Counted from the stretch's first letter, positions 1 to 9,176 are shown. The stretch is DNA of 64,000 nt from Salinibacterium sp. ZJ450 (GCF_011751885.2 NZ_CP061771.1:3472001-3536000); one strand, 5' to 3'. A program made the numbers and translations. Notes: generated from the letters alone by a model not told the origin.

Positions 1-495
1 GAAGTATGACTGGGTATTCGGGAAAAGCTCCCGCGCCCTCTTGAGGCTTCGATCCTCGCGAAAGAGGAGAGTGAGATCCGGGTGCGATTCGTAGACCTTG
101 CGAGCTTGATCAGCCTTGGCCGGACTGCTGAAATCGAGACTCTGAGGAAGCTGAATAATCGGGCGATCGCGATTCTCTGCAATGACCTTCTCTCGGAACT
201 CCTGCATCTCCACCCAGCGATCGCCCATGTTGCCCCCTCCTTGGATCAGGATGGGACCAAAGGGAAGTCGCCTCTTCAAGTCCCTTGCCCGGTAGCGCCC
301 CGAGTCGGCGAGATACTTCACACGCACGTTCAACGCTTGGAAATGAGCCATCTGGCCCATGTAAATCAGACTGTCGCCGGCATTGCGATGGGAAGGAAAG
401 TCCACCAGTGCGACGTCCACGTCGCTAATCCAGTTCTTGAGAGTGGCGCGTGCGCGGTGATTGAGAGTCTCGATTTCGACGTGTGAGCGGATCAC
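1..495 (-). CDS. Polysaccharide pyruvyl transferase family protein (partial, 3' end beyond left edge)
   Basis: I translated this frame by hand because it is open to the window edge and has no stop inside it. The product begins VIRSHVEIETLNHRAR and carries the family hallmarks: an N-terminal NAGDSLIYMG stretch (compare NxGDxLI), then GGGNMGDRW, PIIQLPQSL and LTLLFRED. The family adds ketal-linked pyruvate to exopolysaccharide sugars in the cytoplasm. The GTG start lies one base after the flippase stop (TAGAGTG) and has GAAGGA about 6 bases upstream inside the flippase's last codons, so the two genes are probably translationally coupled. About 165 residues are visible; members usually exceed 300. 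The family call is confident, the exact substrate is unknown. Confidence 0.82.
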   Translation of the reverse strand, partial: MIRSHVEIETLNHRARATLKNWISDVDVALVDFPSHRNAGDSLIYMGQMAHFQALNVRVKYLADSGRYRARDLKRRLPFGPILIQGGGNMGDRWVEMQEFREKVIAENRDRPIIQLPQSLDFSSPAKADQARKVYESHPDLTLLFREDRSLKRARELFPNTQSYF

Positions 496-496
496 T

Positions 497-1792
497 CTAA
501 TTCCTTCGCTTGAGTTGATGCATTAGCCACTGGATGTCGGATCGCCGGACCCAAAAGAACGCTCGCAGAGGAGTACCTGTTGCTCGACTGAGCGCAATCA
601 GGGACCAGCCGCAGGATGTTATGTATGTTGCGAGAACGGCAAGTGCGGCGCCGACTCCTCCATGAGCGGGCGCGAGAAGGACTAAGCACAATGTGCCAAC
701 CCCAAACGCAACCCATTCTCCAAGAGCGAATGTGCCTTGTTTCCCGGCACCAGAGAGTCCCGCCCCCAGGATCCCAGCGGCAATCATTGGCACAACGGCG
801 ACCAGCAGGAAACGCAGAATCGGAATGGCCTCGTTGAAGCTCGGACCGAACAGCAGGTGTATGGCCGGTTCAGCCACAAGCTCCATTACTCCGACTGCAA
901 GGATGACACTTGGGAGCATGAGACGAGTGGCTCTTGCCACGAGCGCGCCCGTGGCATCGCGTGCTGCGTTTCGAAAGAGAAACACTCTCAAGGAATATGC
1001 CATTAGTGAAAGAACCTGCATCAGCGATAGAGCAACCGCAAAATAGCCCACCTGAGCAGCTCCAGACAATGGGAGAATGAGCACCTGGCTCAGCCGGGCG
1101 TTCGCCTGAGTTGCTACGGTGCCTGCCCAGTAGCGCAGTGCTACACGCCGCTCATCCTTCGCCTCCGGTCGTGCGCCATGCCCGCTGTGGGTTACAAGGT
1201 CTCGCGTAGGCAGCGTAAATCTGCCACGTCGGAGAAAGAGAAAACAGCCGCCGAGTAGCATCAGCACTAGCGTGACTATGCCCGCTGACAGTGCCGTGAG
1301 CGCCCCGGCGGCGGCGAGCACCGCAATGCACGCCAGCCGCCCAAAGTTTGACACATACGATTCGGCTTGGATTCTTGCGAAGGTTCCTGTTCCGACGGAA
1401 TAACCACGAGCGATCTCTATCGTTATTAGCAAGGGCAAGGCAAGGGCGCCCGCTACCATCACGCTCGAGGCGCTAGGTTGGTCACCAAATAGCGTGGCAC
1501 CGAGCAGCAGTGCCGCGCCTGAAGCGAGTGCGCTAGCCATAGCGATTCGCCATCTGTGCCGTGCAAGAAATGACGTCAAACGGGTGCCCTGTTTCGCCGA
1601 CGTCAGCGCGAGAGAATCGGGAAGGCCCGTCGCGAATATCACGGTCACGAGAATCACAGCACTTGTCGCCGCGGCTAATTCCCCCCGCGCTTCGGGTCCC
1701 AAAACTCTGGCAAGGATCGGTCCGGCAATAAACGCGGCGAGTGGATTCGCGGCGTAACCGAGCGCTAGACGTATGAATCGAACGATCTGCAC
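497..1792 (-). CDS. Wzx-like oligosaccharide flippase (polysaccharide biosynthesis membrane protein)
   Basis: About 431 residues, almost entirely hydrophobic, with roughly 12 predicted membrane segments. It starts with FIRLALGYAANPLAAFIAGP, followed by ILARVLGPEARGELAA, the typical opening helix and loop of the MATE/MOP-superfamily flippases that move undecaprenyl-linked repeat units across the membrane. A longer frame extends upstream to 1894, but the extension overlaps the glycosyltransferase gene and is charged. The GTG at 1792, which overlaps that gene's stop (TAGTG), is the better start. It lies in a tightly packed EPS operon between GT2 and the pyruvyltransferase. The flippase role is family knowledge plus context; the substrate is unknown. 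Confidence 0.8.
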   Translation of the reverse strand: MQIVRFIRLALGYAANPLAAFIAGPILARVLGPEARGELAAATSAVILVTVIFATGLPDSLALTSAKQGTRLTSFLARHRWRIAMASALASGAALLLGATLFGDQPSASSVMVAGALALPLLITIEIARGYSVGTGTFARIQAESYVSNFGRLACIAVLAAAGALTALSAGIVTLVLMLLGGCFLFLRRGRFTLPTRDLVTHSGHGARPEAKDERRVALRYWAGTVATQANARLSQVLILPLSGAAQVGYFAVALSLMQVLSLMAYSLRVFLFRNAARDATGALVARATRLMLPSVILAVGVMELVAEPAIHLLFGPSFNEAIPILRFLLVAVVPMIAAGILGAGLSGAGKQGTFALGEWVAFGVGTLCLVLLAPAHGGVGAALAVLATYITSCGWSLIALSRATGTPLRAFFWVRRSDIQWLMHQLKRRN

Positions 1793-2751
1793 TAGCCCGC
1801 GAAATCCACAGACGTCGCCTTTGCAGAATCGCGATAGGCACGATATGCGAGGATCCGTCGCGCGAGCCGCGCCGCGTGATCCTGAACCTTCCATGCATGC
1901 ACACGGCCGGCAATTTGGTAGAGCCGTGCTAGCAGCATTTTCAGCGCATCTTCGGAAACGGCCGATCCGATCCGAACAGCAACTCCAGCGAGGCTTACAG
2001 GCGAGGGCGCCACCAAATTCTCAAGTTGGGGAGGCAGCTCACCCCACCGATGTCGCAACCGAGCAACCGAGGCTCCTCTCGACACGGACTCCCCTAAGAA
2101 TGATTCGAAGGATCGCGAGTGCATGTGCCTCGCTTCAAGTGTGCGATCGAAAATGGCGACTGCATTGGCCGCCTTGAGCCTCAGCCCAAGGTCGAGATCC
2201 TCGTTATATCTAAGGTCAATAGATGGCAGGAGTTCCTCAGCCGCTAGATAAGCGGACCGGGAGATACTCACATTCCCATTCCACAGTCCATCTAGAATCC
2301 GGCCCGGGTCGGCCTCCCAGCGATGTGTCTCCGCTTCATATTCTCTTGCGTACAAACGCGTGGCGGATTCATCCCTTGATCGAGAGGCCCCCACGGCCAC
2401 GGGCATATAGCCGACAACAACATCAACCTTTCCCGCAGCGTGATTGCCTCTGTGCCCATCGAGCAAGCCAGGCATGGGCACAACGTCGTCATCTGCAATA
2501 AGGACAATGTCCTGCGTTGCGAGCTTGAGCCCCTCGATCCGGGCCAAGGCCAATCCGACATTCTGTGGCAGCTCTCTGACTACCACCCTCGAATCATCCA
2601 GCAAGTGCCCGAGCCGCTCGCGGTATCCAACGTGAGGACCGTCCAGGATGATCACTACTTGGTCTGGTTCCTGATCTAACCAGGCTTGTAGTAGCGGGGA
2701 CAGTCGATCGATTCGCTGGAACGACGGGATGACAACGGAAACGGTGTTCAA
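1792..2751 (-). CDS. Family 2 glycosyltransferase
   Basis: About 319 residues with a GT-A fold N-terminus: VSVVIPSFQRIDRL (strand and P-loop-like start), then VVIILDGP and the metal-binding DxD-type ADDDVVP near residue 90. NEDLDLGLRLK in the middle matches the conserved ED acceptor-site motif of GT2 enzymes. The chosen start is TTG at 2751 with AAAGGA nine bases upstream. The nearby ATG at 2760 is out of frame and stops quickly, and the long upstream extension overlaps the preceding gene. It should transfer a sugar to the growing lipid-linked EPS repeat unit. Its stop overlaps the flippase start, so translation is coupled. Sugar specificity cannot be read from the sequence. Confidence 0.82.
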   Translation of the reverse strand: MNTVSVVIPSFQRIDRLSPLLQAWLDQEPDQVVIILDGPHVGYRERLGHLLDDSRVVVRELPQNVGLALARIEGLKLATQDIVLIADDDVVPMPGLLDGHRGNHAAGKVDVVVGYMPVAVGASRSRDESATRLYAREYEAETHRWEADPGRILDGLWNGNVSISRSAYLAAEELLPSIDLRYNEDLDLGLRLKAANAVAIFDRTLEARHMHSRSFESFLGESVSRGASVARLRHRWGELPPQLENLVAPSPVSLAGVAVRIGSAVSEDALKMLLARLYQIAGRVHAWKVQDHAARLARRILAYRAYRDSAKATSVDFAG

Positions 2752-2764
2752 GACTGCATGTCCT

Positions 2765-4618
2765 TTACTTGACGGCAATACGGGCGCCAGCCGATCTCTT
2801 TTTCTTTCGCAGCGCATTTTCGTAGGCGTTCAAGCTCTGAGCCCGGACGGCTGCCCGGGAGGCGTGCAGCTGCACCCACTCGCGAGCTAACTCTTTCTCT
2901 TCCTCCTGAGCCTCGCTACTGAGCGAATCCACCAAGGCATGAGCAAGGTCCGCTGTGACGTTCTCCGTCGGCTTGATCCACCGAATTCCTCGGCTTCCTT
3001 CGAAGGACTCGAACTCGCCTGCTTCCGTTGCCACCACGCGTGTCCCCGCGGCAAGGCTCTCGAGGATGGTCATTGGGAGCACTTCGCTTCGGCTCGGGAG
3101 GCAAGTGACTGCCACCCTGCTCATCAAGGCCCGCGTTTCGCTACGGGGCAACAAGCCGCGATATTCCACGTTCGGACCCAATTCGGATGTGAACCCGTCC
3201 GCGAGAGGACCGCACACGACCAGCTTTGCGTCAGGAACCGCGAGCAGCACGCGCTCCCAGGAGGAGAGCAGGCGGTCGAAACCCTTCCTCAGCCCAACCT
3301 CCCCCGCAAACAACACAGTAGGAGACTCGAATCTCTGAGCCGGGTTGACGCCCGAAAGAGCTGGAAGGTCGTTGGCTTGAACAGGATTAAGGATCAACCG
3401 AGTCTCCACGTTAGGGACTAGATCCCTGACGATCGACTCATGCTTGATACCCAAGCAGAGCACGGTCTGGCACCTTCGCAAGACCACTCTTGCGAGCCAC
3501 TTATGCTTGCTGGCGAACTCCGGAAAAGCGGCACCGTGCAGAGTAACGACCGTCGCGTACCCAAGCAGTGAAGCGACCACAGCTATCCCGCCCTCACGTG
3601 CGAAACTGCCAAACTCGCTGAGGTGAGAGTGAACCACCACTCCTCGCCGCTTTTGAAGAAGGAGACGACCGACTGCTGCAATGCTCATAGTCAGCGACTT
3701 GACGGGGCGATTGGGAAGCCAGGTTGGCAAGAGCTTCATGTCAAGCTGCTCGTCCGCCATCTCCATATACTCAGCGATCACCGAAGCGATTCCACCTTGC
3801 GAGAGCGGATGCGGCCCCACTTGATAGACGGTGTCGATATAACGCCGCCGACCGCGCGGTTCCCGACCCTTGATGGATCTCGCGCGCAGAGCGAATGCGC
3901 GGACGAAGTAGTTGACAATCCGAATGTCGTCCACAAGATAACGCCTCCACAGCCGCTTCGGCTCTTGAGCGAGTCGGAATGTCCACTCAAGTCCTGAGCG
4001 TTGCATCCACCGTGGCGCTCGTTTCACTTGGCCTGCGTAGAAGTCGACGGCCGCCCCGACTCCCATGAAGACGCCATGGCCAATCCTCGGTGCGAGACGC
4101 GCGTAAAGCGCCTCCTGCTTCGGGGAACCTACGCACAACGCCACGACGAGATTCGGGGTTCCACGGAGGGTCATCGCTACATACTCGAGCCATTCGTCAG
4201 ACGTGAGGTCGCTCAACTCGGGCGACGAAGCGAGAGCTACTCCCAAACCGGGGTTCTGACGAACCAGATTCGCTCCGGCAATTTCCGCAACGCCCGCCGC
4301 ACCGCCGATTATGGCGAGGTTCACACCCGGCACAGCACACACCGCTCCCAACAGGTCGACTCCGGTAACCCGCGCGGGTCGGTCGGAGTGCAGGAGAGAC
4401 GAAAGCCACACAAGCGGCATTCCGTCTAATACCGTCAATGACGCGCCCGAGTACAATTCCCTGAACTCTGGCTCTCGTTGCCACCGAAGGAAATGGTCGA
4501 CGTTCGGCGTCACGACGAGCGAAGGCTCGCTCGAGCGTGACAGCTCCGCCACACGCTGTACAGCGGAGTCGAAGGAGCTCGCGTGCACCTTCATACCGAA
4601 AAGGTTGGTCTCTTGCAT
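2765..4618 (-). CDS. Bifunctional glycosyltransferase: WecG/TagA/CpsF (GT26) domain fused to GT4 domain
   Basis: About 617 residues in one uninterrupted frame. Residues 1 to ~240 are a GT26 domain: TPNVDHFLRW, TVLDGMPLVW, ARVTGVDLL, a glycine-rich IIGGAAG, and VALCVGSPKQE followed by FMGVGAAVDFYAG. After a basic linker (GREPRGRRR) residues ~265-610 form a GT-B retaining transferase: QVGPHPLSQGG, HSHLSEFGSFA, LFAGEVGLRKG and a C-terminal SEVLPMTILESLAAG, the E(x7)E nucleotide-sugar site. Such proteins normally occur as separate enzymes, so this one may add two successive sugars. The start ATG at 4618 lies one base after the upstream stop (TGAGATG). Acceptor and donors are unknown. Confidence 0.85.
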   Translation of the reverse strand: MQETNLFGMKVHASSFDSAVQRVAELSRSSEPSLVVTPNVDHFLRWQREPEFRELYSGASLTVLDGMPLVWLSSLLHSDRPARVTGVDLLGAVCAVPGVNLAIIGGAAGVAEIAGANLVRQNPGLGVALASSPELSDLTSDEWLEYVAMTLRGTPNLVVALCVGSPKQEALYARLAPRIGHGVFMGVGAAVDFYAGQVKRAPRWMQRSGLEWTFRLAQEPKRLWRRYLVDDIRIVNYFVRAFALRARSIKGREPRGRRRYIDTVYQVGPHPLSQGGIASVIAEYMEMADEQLDMKLLPTWLPNRPVKSLTMSIAAVGRLLLQKRRGVVVHSHLSEFGSFAREGGIAVVASLLGYATVVTLHGAAFPEFASKHKWLARVVLRRCQTVLCLGIKHESIVRDLVPNVETRLILNPVQANDLPALSGVNPAQRFESPTVLFAGEVGLRKGFDRLLSSWERVLLAVPDAKLVVCGPLADGFTSELGPNVEYRGLLPRSETRALMSRVAVTCLPSRSEVLPMTILESLAAGTRVVATEAGEFESFEGSRGIRWIKPTENVTADLAHALVDSLSSEAQEEEKELAREWVQLHASRAAVRAQSLNAYENALRKKKRSAGARIAVK

Positions 4619-4619
4619 C

Positions 4620-6014
4620 TCAGTCTTCCCGGGCCAATCCATTGCGTGATTTGTAGGGCACAGATGTTCTTACTCGCTCGGGACGCGTACTCAACCTCGG
4701 ACGCTTCAACGCAGCAAGGGAAGCGGTTCGAGAACCTAAGCAGCCCACCAGCATGTAGAACATGGGTGCCACCGGCGTAGATGTGAAAACGGGAACCGCC
4801 AATGACGCAATCGCCAAATGGATGAGAACACCTATTACTACGCGACCGAGCCAGACGTCCTCGACAGCTTGCGCAGAAGCCAACCGGCGGGCCTGGAGCA
4901 GAATGCAAATAAGGAAGATCGCGAAGAAGGCTCCGCCTATCCATCCAGACTCGCCGATGATGGCTGGCCACTGCGTGTCCGTAAGGAACATCCCGGTGCC
5001 GGGCTCATACCCGAGCCCCCAAATTGCTGGGTATCCGCGCTCCACGTACTCCGGACTGTAGTGAACCGACGCTAGGTAACTGCCGAACCGGGCAAACCCT
5101 GCCCCGAGAGGAAAATGCTCATTGGCCACATGCATTGAGTCGATCGTGAGAACTGAGCGAGCGGCCGACGCTGCTCCTTCGACATAAGCGAAGACTGTCG
5201 TTTGGATGGTTGCAATGATCTCGTCAAGGAGGAGCAAGAGAACGACAGGAACCAAAATCACAAATGTGAGCACCGCCCGGCCGCGGTATTTTGTGGGCAG
5301 CGCAGCAGTCGCGCCTGCGATGGCCCCGGCAATTGCGGTTCTTCGGAAGCTGAAGAGGACAGAGGCACACACCGCGACAAGAGCGACTCTTGTCCAGCGG
5401 ATTTGTGGCAGGAGAACGCGTGTGCTCAGGATCATCACTACGAGGATTGCTGCAAAGTTTCCGAGGACGAGCGGGTGCGAAAAGGGACCTTGCAGCGAGA
5501 GCAACCCGTATCGGTAGTCCACATAGTTGAGTTGGCCAGAAAGAACGGTCGCCCAGATTCGCCCGACAAGGCCGTTCACGAGCACAAACAAGCCAACAAA
5601 GAGTCCCAGAAAAACACCCAGACGGGCGATCTTCCTCATGTCGGTTTCTGACCAGTCGAGTTGGGCAATTCCGAAAGCCAGCAGCGGCATCTTCACGGCA
5701 AGCAGCACGGCTTCCAAAGCGTGTTCTGTTGGAACCCCGTTCGCGACGGAGCTAAAGATTCCCATGATGATAAACACGGCGAACGCCCACCCGCCTGGGA
5801 TTGCTCGCAGTCCGCGCCCTTGGAGAACGGCGCCGAGTGGCACTCCCACGCCCAGCGAGAGCGCAATCGCGTCGTCCACGAAACCGATGAACGTTCCGCC
5901 CACCACGGATTCGATCGATGGAGTAAAAATGGAGATCACAACGAGCGCAACGGCGAACGTATTGATCCGAGAAGAGCTAGCCCCGCGAGCGTGGGTGGGC
6001 GACCGACGAGTCAC
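4620..6014 (-). CDS. O-antigen ligase/polymerase-like (Wzy-type) membrane protein
   Basis: 464 residues with 10-12 hydrophobic segments and one long extracellular loop around residues 290-350 (HFPLGAGFARFGSYLASVHY, then GTGMFLTDTQWPAIIGESG). That loop layout, plus the ladder PFSHPLVLGNFAAIL and FSFRRTAIAGAIAG, fits the Wzy_C/O-antigen ligase superfamily that polymerises or attaches undecaprenyl-linked oligosaccharides outside the membrane. GTG start, three bases after the acyltransferase stop. These proteins diverge fast, so the role rests on topology and on being between acyltransferase and glycosyltransferase genes. Polymerase is more likely than ligase, since Gram-positives lack lipid A core. 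Confidence 0.75.
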   Translation of the reverse strand: MTRRSPTHARGASSSRINTFAVALVVISIFTPSIESVVGGTFIGFVDDAIALSLGVGVPLGAVLQGRGLRAIPGGWAFAVFIIMGIFSSVANGVPTEHALEAVLLAVKMPLLAFGIAQLDWSETDMRKIARLGVFLGLFVGLFVLVNGLVGRIWATVLSGQLNYVDYRYGLLSLQGPFSHPLVLGNFAAILVVMILSTRVLLPQIRWTRVALVAVCASVLFSFRRTAIAGAIAGATAALPTKYRGRAVLTFVILVPVVLLLLLDEIIATIQTTVFAYVEGAASAARSVLTIDSMHVANEHFPLGAGFARFGSYLASVHYSPEYVERGYPAIWGLGYEPGTGMFLTDTQWPAIIGESGWIGGAFFAIFLICILLQARRLASAQAVEDVWLGRVVIGVLIHLAIASLAVPVFTSTPVAPMFYMLVGCLGSRTASLAALKRPRLSTRPERVRTSVPYKSRNGLARED

Positions 6015-6017
6015 GTC

Positions 6018-7325
6018 CTAACTCGCCGCATGTTTAGTTTGGGACTGCACCCTGTGGCCCCGTCGGCGCCGTTTCCAGCGTTCCACTGGGCGTTCGACGA
6101 CCGCCCAAATGAGGACGCCAATTACGGTGCCGCTCGCGATCTGTATGGCCGATAGAAAAACGGGGTCAAGTGCGTCACCGACCATCGCGGAAAGGATCAC
6201 GCTAGCCTGCAGGTGAACCAAATAGATGCTGTAACTCGCTAAGCCAAGTAGCTGTACAAGGCGCGTCTCGGCGATCCGTTGAATTACCTGTCGCACCGTG
6301 CCCTGAGAACGCAGAAGGCCGTACAAGATGACTAACGCTGCAGATAATCCTTGCATCGAGTACCTAACGGTCTCGCGAAAGACATCGTCACGCAGCGCAA
6401 GAGACAACAAGTAAAAGACAATCGCGCCGGCGACGGTCCAATTCGTGGCCAGCCATTTCACGATTCTCGGGTTCAGCGTTCCCGACACTGACTTCCAGTA
6501 GATCACCGCAGCGAGAATCCCGAGGGCGATTCCATCTGCGCGCGTATCTGTGCCGTAGTAGGTGCGAAGGTGATCCACCCCGCCCATCGTGATCCCAATT
6601 CGGATCACAAGAGGCACGATTGCTCCGACCAACGAAAGCCCGAGCAAGACTGGAAGATAGGCCTTCAAGCGATACGTAACGACCCAGATCAAGGCGAAGA
6701 CTATGTAGAACTGTTCCTCAATAGACAGACTCCAGACGACTTCGGAGCCCGGTAAGACCTGAGAATTGCCGGCCGAATACATCCAATTGAATACGAACAG
6801 AACTTGACTCAAGAAGTCGGCCCAAGAAATCTCGTTGGAGATTGAGTAGATGAGGGTCGGAACAACAATGACGATGAAAAATGGGGGCGCCAGTTTGAGT
6901 GCTCTGCGAACATAGAACCCCGCCAAGTCAAACGATTGGGTTCGCTCACGTTCCCTAAGTAACGCGAGGGTGATCACGAACCCAGAGATTACGAAGAAGA
7001 TCGTGACGCCGCTGCCGCCAGGAACAATGTGACCAAATCCTGCATGCGCGATCACCACGAGCATTACCGCAAACGCGCGGAGCGCATCAACATGTGCGAG
7101 TCGCCCTACGTATGAGCGCTGAGGATGAGACGTGCGCAATGAGCGTTGCGACGTGTGATCGCCACTCACGCCGCCCTCACCCGAACAAACCGCAGCCGAT
7201 TCACTTCCTGCCCCTCCGACCGCGAAATATGACAAGGACTCAGATGACCCCCACTTGATTCTAATCGCTAGCGGAGACGCCTCGATTCGATGATGTGCCC
7301 GGGCTTTCCGTGGCAGACCCATCAC
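6018..7325 (-). CDS. Acyltransferase 3 family integral membrane protein
   Basis: Up to 435 residues. The conserved opening HVDALRAFAVMLVVIAHAGF has the Arg-x10-His signature of acyltransferase-3 proteins. It is followed by TIFFVISGFVIT, YVRRALKLAPP, VWSLSIEEQFYIVF and a last helix ending VVERPVERWKRRRRG. These enzymes pass acetyl or other acyl groups onto exported sugars. The first ~75 residues before the first helix are poorly conserved, and an internal GTG at 7169 is an alternative start. It is the first gene of the minus-strand EPS operon. The ~220 bases upstream (7326-7544) hold no convincing gene and should contain the operon promoter. Confidence 0.85.
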   Translation of the reverse strand: MMGLPRKARAHHRIEASPLAIRIKWGSSESLSYFAVGGAGSESAAVCSGEGGVSGDHTSQRSLRTSHPQRSYVGRLAHVDALRAFAVMLVVIAHAGFGHIVPGGSGVTIFFVISGFVITLALLRERERTQSFDLAGFYVRRALKLAPPFFIVIVVPTLIYSISNEISWADFLSQVLFVFNWMYSAGNSQVLPGSEVVWSLSIEEQFYIVFALIWVVTYRLKAYLPVLLGLSLVGAIVPLVIRIGITMGGVDHLRTYYGTDTRADGIALGILAAVIYWKSVSGTLNPRIVKWLATNWTVAGAIVFYLLSLALRDDVFRETVRYSMQGLSAALVILYGLLRSQGTVRQVIQRIAETRLVQLLGLASYSIYLVHLQASVILSAMVGDALDPVFLSAIQIASGTVIGVLIWAVVERPVERWKRRRRGHRVQSQTKHAAS

Positions 7326-7544
7326 TGTCGGCGCCGACTGCTGACGGAAGCGACCTGCCGCACGATAGGTAGGTGATCACAAGGTGTTATCGCCGTCGAT
7401 CATGCGTAGGGCATCGCCTACTCCCCGAGGAAAAAGGTCCTGATAGTTGCGGCCATAACGACGACCCTCGAACGAGCACATCGGGCATCGCATCGGTTGC
7501 TGAGCTATTCGGTGACTTCGCTCGCCCTTTCGCGATCGCGGCTG

Positions 7545-8489
7545 TTAGGGCGTGACTGTGTCGAGCGCACGGAGCGCGTGGCTCGCGGAACCGCCCAAGC
7601 CCCGCTTTAGCACCAGGCGCTCGATGCGACTCCGGCGCTGCTCCGAGGGTGGCTGAATCCGAGCGTCGTGGCTGCCAACGTCAAGATCACGCACGACCTC
7701 AACAACCGTCGGCGCGGCGGCGATGTAGTCGGCGGCTGCGTGAATCTTCATCCTGATCGCCGCCGACAACGGAACATCCCGATTGTTGGCCACGGCCACG
7801 ATCCCGCGCAGGTCGCCGAACTGCCGCAGCAGACCGGCAGCTGTCTTCTCTCCGATGCCCGAGACGCCTGGCAAACCGTCGGAGGTGTCACCCCGCAGCA
7901 CGGCGAAGTCCACATATTGGCTCGGGCTGATACCGTATTTCGACCGGATCACGTCGTCGGTCACGAACTCAAGCCGGCTCATGCCGCGCGCCGTGTAGAT
8001 CACGCGCACCTGCCGGGCGTCGTCGACCAGCTGGAATAGGTCTCGGTCCCCGGTGACGATGTCCACCGGGGAGTCGGCTTGCTCGGCGAGAGTGCCGATC
8101 ACGTCATCCGCCTCATGCTGCGCCGCTCCGATCACGATGATTCCGAACGCGTCGAGCACCTCGCGGATCATCGGGATCTGTACCTGCAGCAGTTCCGGGG
8201 TCTTCTCGATATCGACGCCGCCGGGCACCAGCTGCGCGACGCGGTGCAGCTTGTAGCTCGGGATCAGCTCGGTGCGCCAGTGCGGGCGCCAGTCGTCGTC
8301 CCAGCAGGCGACCAGCTGGGTGGGTTTGAAGTCGGTGACCAGTCTCGCGATCATGTCGAGCAGCCCGCGCACGGCGTTCACCGGGGTGCCGTCCGGGGCG
8401 CGGACACTGTCGGGCACGCCGTAGAAGGCGCGGAAGTACAGCGACGCGGTATCGAGGAGCATCAGGCGCTCGGTCACGTCACCGATCAT
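7545..8489 (-). CDS. 5'-3' exonuclease (FEN-like, stand-alone)
   Basis: 314 residues, homologous to the N-terminal nuclease domain of DNA polymerase I but without polymerase. Visible motifs are the N-terminal MLLDTASLYFRAFYGVP, VACWDDDWRPHWR, the acidic cluster AAQHEADDVIGTLA, TGDRDLFQLVDD and the helix-three-turn DGLPGVSGIGEKTA that binds duplex DNA. It removes RNA primers or 5' flaps. ATG at 8489 is used; a GTG four codons later is possible. It lies 30 bases downstream of a 47-codon ORF and VanZ, all on the minus strand, so it may be co-transcribed with them. This marks the return to core-genome composition after the EPS region. Confidence 0.9.
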   Translation of the reverse strand: MIGDVTERLMLLDTASLYFRAFYGVPDSVRAPDGTPVNAVRGLLDMIARLVTDFKPTQLVACWDDDWRPHWRTELIPSYKLHRVAQLVPGGVDIEKTPELLQVQIPMIREVLDAFGIIVIGAAQHEADDVIGTLAEQADSPVDIVTGDRDLFQLVDDARQVRVIYTARGMSRLEFVTDDVIRSKYGISPSQYVDFAVLRGDTSDGLPGVSGIGEKTAAGLLRQFGDLRGIVAVANNRDVPLSAAIRMKIHAAADYIAAAPTVVEVVRDLDVGSHDARIQPPSEQRRSRIERLVLKRGLGGSASHALRALDTVTP

Positions 8490-8519
8490 GCCACCAGACG
8501 CAGCTCGGTTGGGGAAGAT

Positions 8520-8663
8520 CTATCCGCCGTAGCGATCGGGGTCGCGCAACCAAGCGGCAGTTCGCCGGCGAGCCGGCGGCTTGCGGGAACGCGACGTCTT
8601 ACGGAAGCGTCTGGTCAGCGAAAGCAACGCTGTCCATACGTTCTTCTTAGGCGACCGCTTCAC
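8520..8663 (-). CDS. Putative 47-residue basic protein, translationally coupled to VanZ
   Basis: A short frame read by hand. It begins at a GTG whose GTGA overlaps the VanZ stop codon and ends 30 bases before the exonuclease start. The product is very basic in its first 35 residues (VKRSPKKNVWTALLSLTRR, then several R/K clusters) and ends WLRDPDRYGG before TAG. The exact stop-start overlap and the protein-like tail argue that it is translated. No domain is recognisable, and a nucleic-acid- or ribosome-associated role would be a guess. It could be a chance open frame in GC-rich DNA. Confidence 0.5.
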   Translation of the reverse strand: MKRSPKKNVWTALLSLTRRFRKTSRSRKPPARRRTAAWLRDPDRYGG

Positions 8664-9130
8664 CCACTCAGTTTAGAGGAGAGAGATCTTCGGCTCCGCA
8701 CACGGCGCACTCGACCGGCGGAGTGGCGGCGCAGGAACCACACGAGTGCCCCGCCGAGGGCGGCTCCGGCGGTGTTGGCGATCACGTCGGCTCCAGTCGC
8801 CGCACGCGCGGGCAACAGCAGGTACTGGCCCAGTTCGACGGACAGCGACATGGCCAATCCTGCAACGGTGGCGGCAACCACCGGTATGGCGGTCGACAGC
8901 GTCGCGACGAGCACGCCGAGCGGCACGAACAGCAGGATGTTCGACGTGAACTCGACGAGCGTGTAGTTGATCCACGCCGGAACTCCGATGCCGTGCAGCC
9001 AGCCGAGAACACCGTCGAGGTCGCCACGGATAGCGCGATCAACCGGGGTGGGCCAGAACGCCACCATGAGCAAGACGGCGAGAAGCGCGAGCAGGGCGCC
9101 GAGCAACATGCGGTGCTGGCGCGACATCAT
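8660..9130 (-). CDS. VanZ family membrane protein
   Basis: 156 residues with four or five membrane helices. The family core is visible as INYTLVEFTSNILLFVPLGVL, followed by SLSVELGQYLLLPAR and TGADVIANTAGAALGG. The pattern N-x2-LFxPxG, then SxxIELxQ, then D-x-(I/L)-xN-x2-G is the VanZ signature. Founding members give low-level teicoplanin resistance, but most actinobacterial VanZ proteins have unknown envelope roles. The gene is transcribed away from galU, sharing a 133-base intergenic region. The start is ATG at 9130, or the ATG one codon later. Confidence 0.85.
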   Translation of the reverse strand: MMSRQHRMLLGALLALLAVLLMVAFWPTPVDRAIRGDLDGVLGWLHGIGVPAWINYTLVEFTSNILLFVPLGVLVATLSTAIPVVAATVAGLAMSLSVELGQYLLLPARAATGADVIANTAGAALGGALVWFLRRHSAGRVRRVRSRRSLSSKLSG

Positions 9131-9176
9131 GTTGAAGAGGTTATCGGGCGCGACATCCGTGTCCCCCTGTTATGCG

